The notes: generated from the letters alone by a model not told the origin. Counted from the stretch's first letter, positions 21,616-32,640 are shown. The stretch is 64,000 nucleotides of DNA from Dama dama (GCF_033118175.1 NC_083681.1:11984001-12048000); one strand, 5' to 3'. Translations and numbers: made by a program.

Positions 21616-23490
21616 ACTGAAGAAACTGATATTATTTCCAGACTTCCTGTCTCCCCTTGTCTCATGAGCAGCATACGTTAAAGAGTCAATGTTAAGTCAA
21701 CTGGCTATTCATAAAATCATACATGAGATGAAAGGTGGATATGAAGGAAAAGAACAAATAAATGATCTATAAGCACATGCAGGTACTTGTTATCTTTAGT
21801 CTCAAAATACCTGAAAAAAAGAAGAAGCCCTACAGTTGTATATTATTTCATATCAGAGCTATGAAATTTAGAATTGGTGGTGCTGACTTACAAAAATGTG
21901 CAATGTGAAATTGTGAATTAAGTTTTCTTTTGGTCAAAATGGAGGACTACATAGACAGCTTGAGAAACTGCTCCAAAGAGGTAGAGGAGAACATGGGTAT
22001 ATATGTGAGTTTGGTGGAGGGGGCGTGCCTGTAATCAAGCACACATGTTTCTTGCAGGTTTCTGTTAGTCATGAGAAGCATACGTCACCATGAAGGATTC
22101 TAGCGCTTTTCCAGATACGAGTAGACATATGAATTGGCTTCTGAAAATATCTATCTGAACAGCTGTTTTGCAATTTTCCCTAAAGTACAGAGTGCCTCAT
22201 TTCGGCTCTCCACCCTGAATTCTTTTGAGGGGTTGTTGAAAATAAGCAGCTGCAGTAGCGCATGATTTAATCCTTGTAGAGGTAGATGGCAAGTGCCCAT
22301 AGCAAGTTTCACTGCGTAGTTGACAGTGGTTTCCAATCTTTATCCAACAACAAAAGTCTCTTTAATTACATTTTGCTATCCCTCTGCATCCTCATTTCTC
22401 TGACAGATTTCACTTTCAGGTAATAATTATTTTCTGTAAAAGCTAAAAGTCATGAAAAGTTGTTTACCATCCAGTTTTTCAATGGCTGTGTCTGGGCTTT
22501 CTCAGGTGGCAAGACTGCCATCTCGAGGTTCACATGTTCTGGGAGGAAGCTGTCATTTCTGATCCTAGTCACTAACACGAGAATACATGAAGCATGCTTA
22601 GCCAAGCACTGGACTCTCACAGCAAGGATCTATACGTAGTTTCTCTGAGCATCAGAACATTCTGAAGACAATTTTTAAATCCTTAATGTCAACTTCAAAC
22701 TTGAAGTTTCCCTTTGTATTTTGCAGAGACTAAGATCCACTCCTCCTTCAATCCCATAGGGCTATACCAAATGGGGTAAGTGTCATCTTCAAACTTCAGG
22801 TGCCCCCACTGCCCAGATGAATAACTTAATCCTGTGTCCGTACCTTTTCATGAAAATAATTGCTATAGTTAGTCATTACTTCTAAAGGTTGAGAACCACT
22901 GTCCTAAAGCTACAGAAATGTGCTCTAAGAAAAACACAAAACACAGGATTCATAAATAATAGGAGTCATATGAAGTTTCTATCTGAGAAACTTGACTGTG
23001 ATCTTTAGTCCATGATAAATGGAACACCATATCATGTAAAAATTATGCAGAAAAGCACACTTTAAAAAATACTGTGGAAGAGGAAAAAGACATCTTCTGA
23101 CTAATCTTGAGAATCAAAAATTCTTTGTCATTATCCTACTGAAAATCTATCAAGGTATATCCATTACTTTTAGAATGAAATTCATATTTCTTAATGTGAC
23201 ATTAAGCTGTATAATGTGTTTTGTTTTGATTTTTTCATCTAAATAACCCCCACTGATTTTTATCAGTTTTTTTTTTTTTTTTTTATTCTTCAAATCTCAG
23301 CTTAAATGATATTTCCTTTGTGCAGGTTTTTAAAACAATTCTCCTCCTACCTGATGTTCCTTATCCCAATGTTTATATGAGATACTTTCTATGATAATAT
23401 TGGATATTATCATAGCACTTGACAGGCTGATTTGAAATTTTAAAAATATTCCTGAGTAGCTTTTTAGAGAAGCTCCATACTGCTCTTCAT
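21616..23490. other. unclassified sequence
   Basis: About 1.9 kb without a repeat I can name with confidence. The text GGTTGAGAACCACTGTCC near 22890-22905 resembles the terminal inverted repeat of a hAT-type MITE, but the other end was not found. The perfect hairpin arms TATGATAAT and ATTATCATA lie at about 23390-23415. No gene is visible. Confidence 0.4.
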
Positions 23491-23499
23491 AGTGTCTAA

Positions 23500-23896
23500 C
23501 AGAAATAGAGGTATCATATAACTCAGAAATCCCATTCTTAGGCATTTATCAGAAGAAAATCATAATTTGAAAGGATGAATGCACCCCAATGTTCACTGCA
23601 GCACTATTTACAATAGTCAAGACATGGAAGCAACTGAAATGTCCATCAACAGAGGAATGAATAAAAAAGATGTACATATATATATTACTCAGCTATTAAA
23701 AGGACCAAAATAGTGCCATTTGCAGAAATGTGGATGAACCCAGAGACTGTCATATACAGTGAAGTAAATGAAAAGGAAAAGTAAATATCATATAATACTG
23801 CTTATATATGGAATCTAGAAAAAAGGTACAGATGAATCTATTGGCAAAGCAGAACCAGAGTCACAGACATAGAAAATAAACATGGTTACTAAGGTG
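23500..23896 (+). mobile_element. L1 ORF2 C-terminal / 3' fragment
   Basis: Decayed L1 sequence with the usual order of 3' ORF2 phrases: CCCATTCTTAGGCATTTATC, CACTATTTACAATAGTCAAG, ACATGGAAGCAACTGAAATG, and TATATGGAATCTAGAAAAAA. It stops where a SINE begins at 23897 and no poly(A) is seen. Confidence 0.8.
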
Positions 23897-24202
23897 GCAA
23901 AGTGAAAGTGAAATTTGCTCAGTCATGTCCAACTCTTTGCAACCCCATGGACTATACAGTCCATGGAATTCTCCAAGTCAGAATACTGGAGCGGGTAGCA
24001 TTTCCCTTCTCCAGGGGATCTTCCCAACCCAGGGATCAAACCCAGGTCTCCCACATTGCAGGTGGATTCTTTACCAGCTGAGCCACAGGTAAGCCCATGA
24101 CTACTGGAGTGGTGCCTATCCTTTCTCCAGAGGATCTTCCTGACCCAGAAATCAAACCATAGGGTCTCCTGCATTACAGGTGGATTCTTTACCAACTGAG
24201 CC
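23897..24202 (-). mobile_element. Bov-tA SINE with two tRNA-like heads
   Basis: A minus-strand copy: AAAGTGAAAGTG tail at the left, Bov-A body, first head ending near 24094, then a second partial body and head. The last few bases of the second head are missing where BovB sequence begins. Confidence 0.9.
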
Positions 24203-25500
24203 TAAAGAACATTCAAACTACCATATAATTGCACTTATTTCATGTTCTAATCAGGTTATGCTTCAAGCCAGGCTTCAGAAGTATGTGAACTGACAATTTC
24301 CAGAGGTACAAGCTGGGTTTAGAAAAGGCAGAGGAACTAGAGATTGAATTGTCCAACATTAGTTGGATGATAGAGAAAGCAAAAGAATTTCAAAAATGCA
24401 TCTACTTCTGCTTCATTGACTATGCTAAAGCTTTTGACTGTGTGGATCACAAAAAAACCTATGGAAAGTTCTTAACGAGATGAGAATACCAGATGACCTC
24501 ACCTGTCTCCTGAGAAACCTGAATATAGGTCAAGAAGTAACAGGTAAAACCAGACATGGAAAAACTGACTGGTTCAAAATTGGAAAAGGTGGTATATTGT
24601 CACCCTGTTTATTTAACTTATATGGAGTATACATTATGTGAAATGCCAGGCCGGAAGACTCACAAGCTGGAAGACTGTTGAAAGAAATACCAATAACCTC
24701 AGATATGCAGATGATACCACTCTAATGGCAGAAACCGAAGGGGAACTAAAGAGTCTCTTGAGGGTGAAAGAGGAACGTGAAAAAGCTGGCTTACAACTCA
24801 ACATTAAAAAACTAAGATCATGGCATCTGATCCCATTACTTCACAGCTAATAAAAGGGGGAAAAGTTGAAGCAGTGACAGATTTAATTTTCTTGAGCTCC
24901 AAAGTCACTGCAGATGGTGACTGCATCCATGAAATTAAAAGATGCTTGCTCCTTGGAAGAAAGGCTATGACAAACCGAGACAGTGTAGTAAAAAGCAGAG
25001 ACATCACTTTGCTGGCAAAGCCTGTACAGTCAAAGCTATGGTTTTTTTCAGTAGTCATGTACAGATATGACATGTGGACTATAAGGAAAGTTGAGCTCTC
25101 AGGAGTTGATGCTTTTCTAATTGTGGTACTGAAGAAGACTCTTGAGAGTAGCTTGGACTGCAAGGAGGGCAAACCAGTCAATCCTAAAGGAAATCAACCC
25201 AGAATATTCATTGGATAGGACTTCCATATTCATTGAAAGGACTGTTATTGAAGCTCTAATACTTTGGTCAACTGATATTAAAGAGCCAACACACTGAAAA
25301 AGACACTGATGCTCAGAAAGATTAAAGGTAAAAGGAGAAGAGGGAGACAGAGAAAGAGATGGTTAGATGGCATCACCAACTCAGTGGATATGAATTTGAG
25401 CAAACTCTGGGACATAGTAGAAGACAGGGAAGCCTGGCATGCTGCATTCCATGGGCTCACAAAGAGTCAGATACGACTTAGTGACTAAACAATAACAATA
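24203..25500 (+). mobile_element. 5'-truncated BovB (RTE) LINE
   Basis: It runs from the middle of the RT domain (starting at the AAAGAAC..CAAACTAC motif) through the C-terminal region to a 3' end with GACTTAGTGACTAAACAATA. It abuts the preceding Bov-tA with no spacer and I find no target-site duplication. Confidence 0.92.
24330..25220 (+). pseudogene. BovB reverse transcriptase remnant
   Basis: RT motifs are legible across frames: FIDYAKAFDCVDH near 24414-24450, a catalytic YADD at 24704-24715 in a 70-codon frame (24638-24850), and the C-terminal LLGRKAMTN region in a 132-codon frame (24820-25218). Frameshifts at several points and loss of the N-terminal endonuclease make it inactive. Confidence 0.85.
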
Positions 25501-25559
25501 ACACACGGATCAATAATTTTTCTAATTATCATCTTGGTCATAAGAACACTTAAATGTTT

Positions 25560-25788
25560 TCATAACTATGTATATATGTTTACATATATATATATATAAT
25601 TGTTTTCACAAGTATATATAGAGGACAGATATATATATATGTGTGTGTGTGTTATATAATATATATACTGTATACATATGTGTGGGATATATAGATAGAG
25701 GTCTATCCCACACATACGTACACAGTCACACAGCACACAATACACACATATTTATGTATATGTGTGTGTACATGTGTGTATGTGTGTG
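25560..25788. repeat. compound (TA)n/(TG)n/(AC)n microsatellite with hairpin
   Basis: A mixture of TA, TG and AC dinucleotide runs. A near-perfect inverted repeat lies inside it, with arms 25675-25689 and 25704-25718 (core TGTGTGGGATA and TATCCCACACA). The run ends against the tail side of the next SINE, so part of it may have grown from that tail. Confidence 0.85.
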
Positions 25789-26003
25789 CATGCTAAGTTC
25801 CTTCATTCATGTCTGACTCTGCAACCCTATGGACTGTAGCCCATGAGGCTCTTCTGTCCATGGGATTCTCCAGGCAAGAATACTGGAGTGGGTTGCCATG
25901 CCCTCCTCCAGGGGATCTTCCTGACCCAGGCATTGAACCCATGTCTCTTATGTCTCCTGCATTGCAGGTGGGTTCTTTACCCGTAGGGCCACCTGGGAAG
26001 CCC
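25789..26003 (-). mobile_element. Bov-tA SINE
   Basis: A complete minus-strand copy from the Bov-A 3' end to the head (GGCTTCCCAGGTGGCCCTAC on the minus strand). A short TCTCTTATG duplication sits between body and head (about 25940-25955). Confidence 0.92.
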
Positions 26004-26431
26004 ATATATACACCCACACATATATTTTTTCCATGTTTCCATATATTTTGGGTCTAAACTCAGTTTTTAGTTTATAAAACCTTTGTAGTATCTAATGTTC
26101 AGAATTAGTAATATAGGCAATAGGTGGTAGTGTTTTCTCTGGGTCAGATATAACATTCAATTATTAATATCTCCTTTCATGTCATATTGATTATATTCTA
26201 TTAAGCCTCAAGTGGCACTTAAAAGGAAACACTAATTTGATTTGGATCTCAACTGAGAAAGCTATTGAACCAGAAATCAATCACTCACTGATAACTACTT
26301 AAATATCTTTGATTCCTCATAATCATCACTACCTAACACCCACCAAAGATTCTTTGCATTATTAAATTTTCAGTTAGAGATAATATTAACCAAAAGAGAG
26401 AATTTGTGAGATGATCTCAAATTCACTGTAG
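26004..26431. other. unclassified sequence
   Basis: AT-rich sequence; no repeat, frame or motif that I can support. Confidence 0.4.
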
Positions 26432-26810
26432 TCATTCATGTAATTCATTAATTCACAAATAAATATTTACATACATATTAGTTGTGAGGCTTTGTTTTTG
26501 GTACTGAGGACAGAATTCAAAAACACAAGAATAAAAGATCACTTGTTTTTAAGGACTTGTTCCCTTTTTGGTCAGGGAAGAAGGACAGAGGCAAGTAGTA
26601 AAGAATAAATCAATAAATTCTGGAGACTTCCCTGGCAACGAGTGGTTAAGAGTCTGTGTTTCCACTGCAGGGGGTGTGGGTTCAATCCCTGATTTGGGAA
26701 CTAGGGACCCCACAGGCCACATGGCATGACCATTAAAAAAAGTTTGTATCAGGTGTCATAAATACTAAAGAGAAATATAAACAGACAGGGGAAATAAAGT
26801 GGGCTCAGTG
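26432..26810 (-). mobile_element. L2 LINE 3' end, split by a CHR-2 SINE
   Basis: The left part shows ATTCATTAATTCACAAATAA, GGTACTGAGGACAGAATTCA and GGACTTGTTCCC, a decayed reverse complement of the L2 3' terminus. It resumes after the SINE with AAATACTAAAGAGAAATATA. No coding part is seen. Confidence 0.6.
26622..26741 (+). mobile_element. CHR-2-type SINE (cetartiodactyl)
   Basis: A tRNA-Glu-derived SINE with GGAGACTTCCCTGGCAACGA, TTCCACTGCAGGGGG, a B-box-like GGTTCAATCCC, CCACATGGCATGACC and a short A tail. It belongs to the cetartiodactyl CHR family, which is older than Bov-tA and is shared with whales and hippos. It is inserted in L2. Confidence 0.85.
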
Positions 26811-27073
26811 CTATTTTATATATTTATATGATTGGATATCATGTGCAGAAGATTATATTAAAAAAATGTCTCTTCATATCAAACTATTGTCAGTGGCACT
26901 GACTTATTATTTATTTAATTAATTAATTTTATTCTTTTCCTCATTTCCCCACATTGCTTTCTCAGATAAAAGCAACTGCTATAATAGACTCAGTGTATAT
27001 CATACTGCTTGTGTATGTTTTCATAAACTAGTTTTTATAAGATTAACTAATCATAGTGAATTTAGAGATCTCA
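26811..27073. other. unclassified sequence
   Basis: AT-rich DNA with no feature that I can support. Confidence 0.4.
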
Positions 27074-27655
27074 TTTTCAAAATCACTGCAGATGGTGATT
27101 GCCACCATGAAACTAAAAGACACTTACCCCTTGGAAGGAAAGTTATGACCAACCTAGACAGCATATTAAAAAGCAGAGACATTACTTTGCCAACAAAGGT
27201 TCGTCTAGTCAAGGCTATGGTTTTTACAGTGGTCATGTATGTATGTGAGAGTTGGACTGTAAAGAAAGCTGAGTGCCAAATAATTGATGCTTTTGAACTG
27301 TGGTGTGGAGAAGACTCTTGACAGTCCCTTGGCCTGCAAGGAGATCCAACCAGTCCATCCTAAAGGAGATCAGTCCTGGGTGTTCATTGAAAGGACTGAT
27401 GCTGAAGCTGAAACTCCAATACTTTGGCCACTTCATATGAAGAGTTGACTCATTGGAAAATACCCTGATGCTTGGAGGGATTGGGGGCAGGAGGAGAAGG
27501 GGATGACAGAGGATGAAATGGCTGGATGGCATCACTGACTCGATGGACATGAGTTTGAGTAAACTACGGGAATTGGTGATGGACAGGGAGGCCTGGCGTG
27601 CTGCTGTTCATAGGGTCGCAAAGAGTCGGACACGACTGAGCGACTGAACTGAACT
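27074..27655 (+). mobile_element. 5'-truncated BovB (RTE) LINE 3' end
   Basis: It begins in the C-terminal coding region (AAAATCACTGCAGATGGTGA) and ends with CGACTGAGCGACTGAACTGA. It is one of the better preserved tails in the window, which suggests a relatively young insertion. Confidence 0.93.
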
Positions 27656-27791
27656 TAAGCTTTTCTACACATATATCCAATCAACTGCTTATAAGTTCAG
27701 CACATTATACCAGAGAATTCATTCACCATGTTGTATTCATTCATTCTAGGGATGATGCTTAGTGTAAGACCTTTGGTCTGCCAATGGTCTT
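27656..27791. other. short unclassified gap
   Basis: Nothing recognised. Confidence 0.4.
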
Positions 27792-27801
27792 TGTATAGGA
27801 T

Positions 27802-27843
27802 TCTGCTGCTGCTGCTGCTGCTGCTGCTAAGTCGCTTCAGTTG
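27802..27843 (-). mobile_element. 42-bp Bov-A2 tail fragment with (CTG)8 and TSD
   Basis: Eight CTG units (27803-27826) are followed by CTAAGTCGCTTCAGTTG, the 3' terminus of Bov-A2 in reverse. The 10-base sequence TGTATAGGAT flanks it at 27792-27801 and 27844-27853. This is therefore a true retrotransposition event in which only the last 40 or so bases were copied. Confidence 0.85.
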
Positions 27844-27853
27844 TGTATAGGAT

Positions 27854-29007
27854 GGTAAACTATATATTTAAAGTTTACACAAAATTATGTGATTCTATCA
27901 TAGTTTTATGAACCATATATCTTCAACATTGGAATTCAATTCTAGTATCATCCATTATAATTTATTCTTCAATGCCTATATTCCCTTTACAAGAGCCAAG
28001 CAGACACATATGAATGGAATACTTGAACACATCAAATGATACTGAGAGGCAGCCTAAATCAGAGTCAGACAGTCATGCCTATTAAAAGTTCTCTTTTATC
28101 ATTTGAAGAATAAATCTGGTGAAAAAGTAAAAATAGAAAAGGATGACTGGCAAAGGAGTGTCAAGTAAGAGATAATATCATGAACTAGCTTAGAAAGATA
28201 GAAATATGTTAACCCAAAAGTTCAGTTGAAATGTCCATGAGTCTAATATCCATGGACTCTAAAGTCCATGAGTCTGAGTATTATAGCAAAAGGGTTCCCA
28301 AAAACTTTAAAGATAAAGTGTGGGAAAAAATTATGTAATGGGCAAAGCCAAAGAAGAGTTAAACGTAATTATGATTCTTCTTAGGTTTGTATCCAAAATA
28401 TATTACACATGGCATTTAAGCTAATGACATAGTCTAAAATTCTCTTTAAACTCTATGAAGAATTCACTGCCTTACATTATATGCAATCTATGAAAGATGC
28501 AAGGTTCCCTTCTTATATGTGTTTTCAAGAGAACAAACAGAAGTGATTCAACATTTAGGATGTAAAGCATTTCGGTTGTCTATTAAAAAAGCAGAAATAA
28601 TTTTGTGGTGTGGTTTGCTTTAGCCAGTCAGAGAAAAGAAAAAGTGAAGAGTGTATTCTAAAATTCAGCAAGGAACTAATCTGTGCTTCTCTGCGTCTCC
28701 ATATTGTTTTTTCATAAGCACCAAACCAAAGACAGGTAGCTTCAGGCACTTTTGCGAGAGACAAAACATTCCTAACACTCCAGTTGCTAGTGGAGTTACT
28801 ACTAATATTCTCATATTTGTAAATGGAGGTTGTGAGAGTAGGAATGAGGTTGTATTTCAATGTCAGGGATGGGTGTAAAGTCTAAATGATCTTACTGATG
28901 AAATTCAATTAATAAATCTATTTTAGAAAATGAGGTCTTCAATTTTTAGAATAAAAAAAGCAAATTTGAACTTGCTAAGAATAAGGAGTATAAATTAAGG
29001 CAGTTGG
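27854..29007. other. unclassified sequence
   Basis: About 1.15 kb without a named repeat. A local hairpin (CATGGACT / AGTCCATG, loop CTAA, about 28252-28271) sits between two direct copies of GTCCATGAGTCT. A 101-codon minus-strand frame (28555-28860) shows no domain. I do not call a gene. Confidence 0.4.
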
Positions 29008-29335
29008 TCTTTCATAGTCACAGTTCTGCCATCTGTAGATTCAGCCAAAAAATAGAAAAAAAAAAAAAAAAAATCCAGAAGGTTCCAAAAAGCAAACATA
29101 TTTGCCAAATGTTACAAACTATTCATATAGCATTTGTAAATGTATTCATAGCTATTTCCATAGCATTTGGATTGTATTTGATATTATAAACAATCTAGAG
29201 AAAATTTAAACTATACAGGAGGATGTACATGGGTTTCATGCAAATACTTTTCATTTTATTACAAGAAACTTGATCACCTGTGGTTTTGGTGTTAGTACGT
29301 GGTCCTGGGACCAGTCTTCCAGGGACATAGAAAGA
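29008..29335 (+). mobile_element. MER2-like Tigger-derived DNA transposon
   Basis: The order of phrases fits MER2: CTGTAGATTCAGCCA at the left, TTCATATAGCATTTGTA, TTTGATATTATAAACAATCT, GGAGGATGTACATGGGTTTC, GATCACCTGTGGTTTTGG, and GTCCTGGGACCAGTCTTCC at the right. It is a non-autonomous Tc1/mariner-class fossil. Boundaries are approximate. Confidence 0.75.
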
Positions 29336-29367
29336 TAATCAGACGACAAAGTTTAAAAACAAACAAA

Positions 29368-29460
29368 CAATACCACTACAATATTGTAAAGTAATTAACC
29401 TCCAACTAATAAAAATAAATGGAAAAATAAAAAAAATAAATAAAAACAACAGCAAAAACT
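29368..29460 (+). mobile_element. extreme 3' end of an artiodactyl L1
   Basis: Only the last 50-60 bases of the 3' UTR are present (ACAATATTGTAAAGTAATTA, CCTCCAACTAATAAAAATAA), followed by an A-rich tail. A very short 5'-truncated insertion. Confidence 0.85.
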
Positions 29461-29670
29461 CTAGAGATTTTAAATTGTATAAATTAAAAACAGCATGATT
29501 TTCTATTAAATATAAAAAAAGAATATCAACTGTAATAAGGCATTTGGTGACATGATAAAAATAATCAAAATCAAGACCAACATTTAGAAATGCTGTAGTT
29601 TAAGACAAATATACTATACCACTGTAAAGAAAAGTCCCCACTCCTTAAAATATGAGTTATTACTGCTTCT
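29461..29670. other. unclassified AT-rich spacer
   Basis: Lies between two opposite L1 tails; nothing recognised. Confidence 0.4.
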
Positions 29671-29803
29671 TTTTTTTTTCATTTATTTTTATTAGTTGGA
29701 GGCTAATTACTTTACAATATTGTAGTGGTTTTTGCCATACATTGACATGAATCAGCTATGGATTTACATGTGTTCCCCATCCCGATCCCCCCTCCCGCCT
29801 TTT
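29671..29803 (-). mobile_element. 3' end of an artiodactyl L1 (minus)
   Basis: Poly(T) followed by TTAGTTGGAGGCTAATTACT and the 3' UTR phrase CCCCATCCCGATCCCCCCTC. It is about 130 bases long and strongly 5' truncated. Confidence 0.9.
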
Positions 29804-29868
29804 TAAACAATGACAATTCTAGCCCTGCTCTAGCCACATATCCTAAACAAACAAATAAAAAATGCTTA

Positions 29869-31138
29869 TTAGTTTGGCACAAAAGTAACTGTGGTTTCAG
29901 ACCATTAATTTTAAGTTATATAACTAGGCTGAAATACACCTTTATTAATCAAAATAGGAACCATTAAAATCAACACATTGTAATCAAATAAGTTTGTTTA
30001 TTCCTGTAGCATAAAAATCTATGCTTCAGAATTCGACAAACTCTTGGAAAGTGTTTTCTGTCCCCAGCTAGTTGTGGAAGCATTTTTCCTGCAAGAAGTT
30101 GTCAAGACACTTGAAGTGGTAGTTGATTGGCAAGAGGTCTGGTGAATACGGCAGATGAAGCAAAATGTGTAGCCCAATTCATTCAACTTTTGAAGAACTG
30201 GTTGTGTGATGTACGGTTGGGCACTGTTATGGAGAAGAACTGGGCCCTTTCTGTTGAACAACGCTTGCTACAGGTGTTGCAGTTTTCAGTACATCTCATC
30301 CATTTGCTGAGCATACTTCTCGGATATAGTGGTTTTGCCAGGATTCAGAAAGCTGTAGTGGATCAGCCGGGCAGCAGACCACCAAACAGTGACCATAACC
30401 ATTTTTTGGTGCAAGTTTGGCTTTAGGAAGTGCTTTGGAGCTCCTTCTCAGTCCAAACACGAGCTGGTCATTTCAAGGTGTTGTATACAATCCACTTTAC
30501 ATTGCACATCAAATTTCAATCGAGAAATGGTCCATTGTTGTTACATAAGAAAAGACACTTCAAAACAGTGATTTTAAAAATTTTCGGTCAGTTCATGAGG
30601 CAGCCACTTAATCAAACTTTTTCACCTTTCCACTTTGCTTCAAATGCTGAATGAGGGTAGAATGATTCACCTTGAGTTCTTTGGCAACTTCTGGTGTAGT
30701 TGAAAGAGAATCAGCTTCGACGATCCTCTCCACTGGTCTTTGTCAACTTCTGATGGCTGGCTACTGTGCTCAGCATCTTCAAGGCTCTCTTCTCATCTCC
30801 TTTGCAAAACTTCTTGATCCACCACTGCACTTCATGTTTGTTAGCAGTTCCTTGGCCAAATGTGTTGTTGATGTTGCCAGTTGTCCTGGCTGCTTTATGA
30901 TCAATTTTGAATTCAAATAAAAAAATTACTCAGATTTGCTTTTTGTCTAACATAATTTCTACAGTCTATAATACATATAAATAAATGGCAGGTAATAAGT
31001 CATTAGCAAAAGACATAAAGTGAGAAATTTGTATTAAAAATGATGTATAACATAACCACATTTATTTAAGAATGTATTCCAACATCAAATGTCAAAGTTC
31101 AAAAATACAAAACTGCAGTTACTTTTGCACTAACCTAA
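29869..31138 (-). mobile_element. mariner transposon with both terminal inverted repeats
   Basis: The left end reads TTAGTTTGGCACAAAAGTAA and the right end reads TTACTTTTGCACTAACCTAA, which are inverted copies with few differences. Both are flanked by TA (29867-29868 and 31139-31140), the standard mariner target duplication. The length of 1270 bases is that of a complete mariner of the Hsmar1-like group. The transposase lies on the minus strand and is broken. It is probably a mammalian mariner also found in other ruminant genomes. Confidence 0.93.
30019..30920 (-). pseudogene. mariner transposase remnant
   Basis: The minus strand encodes pieces of a mariner-type (DD34D) transposase. The clearest lies at 30172-30261, with KGPVLLHNSAQPYITQPVLQ then KLNELGY. 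The position matching the second catalytic Asp (LLHDNARPH in intact relatives) reads N. A frameshift follows LNELGY and further shifts break the N-terminal DNA-binding part, so no active enzyme is encoded. The relationship to the SETMAR transposase domain is family knowledge, not a measured distance. Confidence 0.85.
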
Positions 31139-31140
31139 TA

Positions 31141-31948
31141 ATATACTTAATCATGAAAATGCCCTACATCCTGACAGAGCTTAATCCAAAACAGACCCCA
31201 CTTCATTGAGTCCTTTCCAAACCATTCAGCTAAAGCACATACCATAGATCAAGCCCATTGAAACTCACTGTTGGTGACCTACCCCATGGTTCACTGTGAT
31301 GTACGATCTCTCTTGCTGCAACAAGTCAGTAAATCTAACTTTGTTCGATATTAGCTAAGTCATGCAGAATGGATCATCAGTGTGTATCATGAGAAAAGAG
31401 TTTCAATTGTTGGCAGCCTCTGATACGATATGGAAATACAGGAATTAATTACTACATTTGAAGTATGATTTTTGAAATAGTCATCAGACAAGAGGCATGA
31501 TTATCAGCTCAGCACATTTCTTTCTCCTTTTCAATCTCATTATAGCAGGCTGGGTAAATAAGTGACTGGGGTAACTGGGAGAAACTCAAATTCCAATACT
31601 TCCCAGTGTACTGGGAAATACTTCTTGCCATCCAGCATGGATAAAGAATTCTGATCACAACATGGGCAGTAATCCCTGAAAAAGCAAGTCAACTCTGCCT
31701 TAACAATGCCATTGTTAGATACCTTAGATAGGATGCCTAAAAAGGAAAAACAAACAAAAACTACATTTAAATTTGTTTTTAAGCACATTTACTTTGGGAA
31801 GACCTGGTCCCAGAAGGAAAAGATACATGAAATAGTTCCTCAGTCAACCCAAATTTTGGAGTCAAACCTCAGCTGAACCATGGTCTTCAGATAAGGTAAG
31901 CAAGAGATGCCTATAGACTGTTTTAAGCTCCTGACATTTTGGGGCTGT
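31141..31948. other. unclassified sequence with exon-like patch
   Basis: No named repeat. On the minus strand, a pyrimidine-rich tract ending in TTTTTCCTTTTTAG (about 31742-31755) resembles a splice acceptor. It is followed by an open frame of about 66 codons to a stop at 31540 with several Cys residues (FFRDYCPCCDQN). I do not recognise the protein; the resemblance may be accidental. Confidence 0.3.
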
Positions 31949-31960
31949 TTATTATGACAG

Positions 31961-32144
31961 ATGGGCTTCCCTGGTGGCTCAGCAGGTAAAGAATCTGCCT
32001 ACAATACAGGAGATGCAGATTACATCCATGGGTTGGGAAGATCCCTGAAGGAGGAAATGGCAATCCACTCCAGGATTCTTGACTGGAAAAAAAAAAAAAA
32101 AAAAAAATCCCATGGACAGAGGAGCCTGAGCAACTAAACACAGC
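31961..32144 (+). mobile_element. Bov-tA SINE with internal A21 run
   Basis: The head and body are followed by 21 consecutive A bases (32087-32107) replacing part of the body, then ATCCCATGGACAGAGGAGCC and an ACTAAACACAGC end. The 12-base TTATTATGACAG flanks it at 31949-31960 and 32145-32156. Confidence 0.93.
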
Positions 32145-32171
32145 TTATTATGACAGTTACCAGAAGAGGAA

Positions 32172-32375
32172 ATGCTATGTTAGTCGCTCAGTCATGTCTG
32201 ACTCCTTGCAATCCTATGGACTGTAGCACGCCAGGCTCTTCTGTCCATGGGATTCTCTAGGCAAGACTTACTGGAGAGGGTTGCCATTCCCTTCTCCAGG
32301 GGATCTTCCTAACCCAGTGATTGAACCCAGGTCTCCCATATTGCAGGCAGATTCTTTACCATCTGATCCACCAGC
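32172..32375 (-). mobile_element. Bov-tA SINE
   Basis: A minus-strand copy with Bov-A body at the left and tRNA-like head at the right (GGTCTCCCATATTGCAGGCA, ACCATCTGATCCACCAGC). It stands 16 bases from the previous SINE in the opposite orientation. Confidence 0.9.
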
Positions 32376-32640
32376 ATATAACTAATATACTGACTCTCTA
32401 GAATAAAAAGCTGCAAGTGGAATGTGGATCAAAATTCTCAATATATAACATCCAAATCATTACTTTTATAATCATACAATAATATTCCTTTCATTGTGAC
32501 TCCTCCCACCTCCCTTTACTTTCTTCTGAGTCATCTGCAAATATGATTTCTTCAATATTCATGGTATCTTCAGCAGATGGATCGTTTACATTCTAACTCA
32601 AATTAAGCCACATTGCTGGATAATTTTATGATTCATATAG
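32376..32640. other. unclassified sequence
   Basis: No repeat or frame recognised. Confidence 0.4.

Noticed and set aside
11925..21640. Target-site duplication for the large L1
   Set aside because: The A-rich AAGAAAACATTA before and AAGAAACTGATATTA after look similar, but the match is interrupted and low complexity.
22880..22905. hAT MITE terminal repeat
   Set aside because: Only one end (GGTTGAGAACCACTG) is visible and no matching left end or target duplication was found, so I did not call an element.
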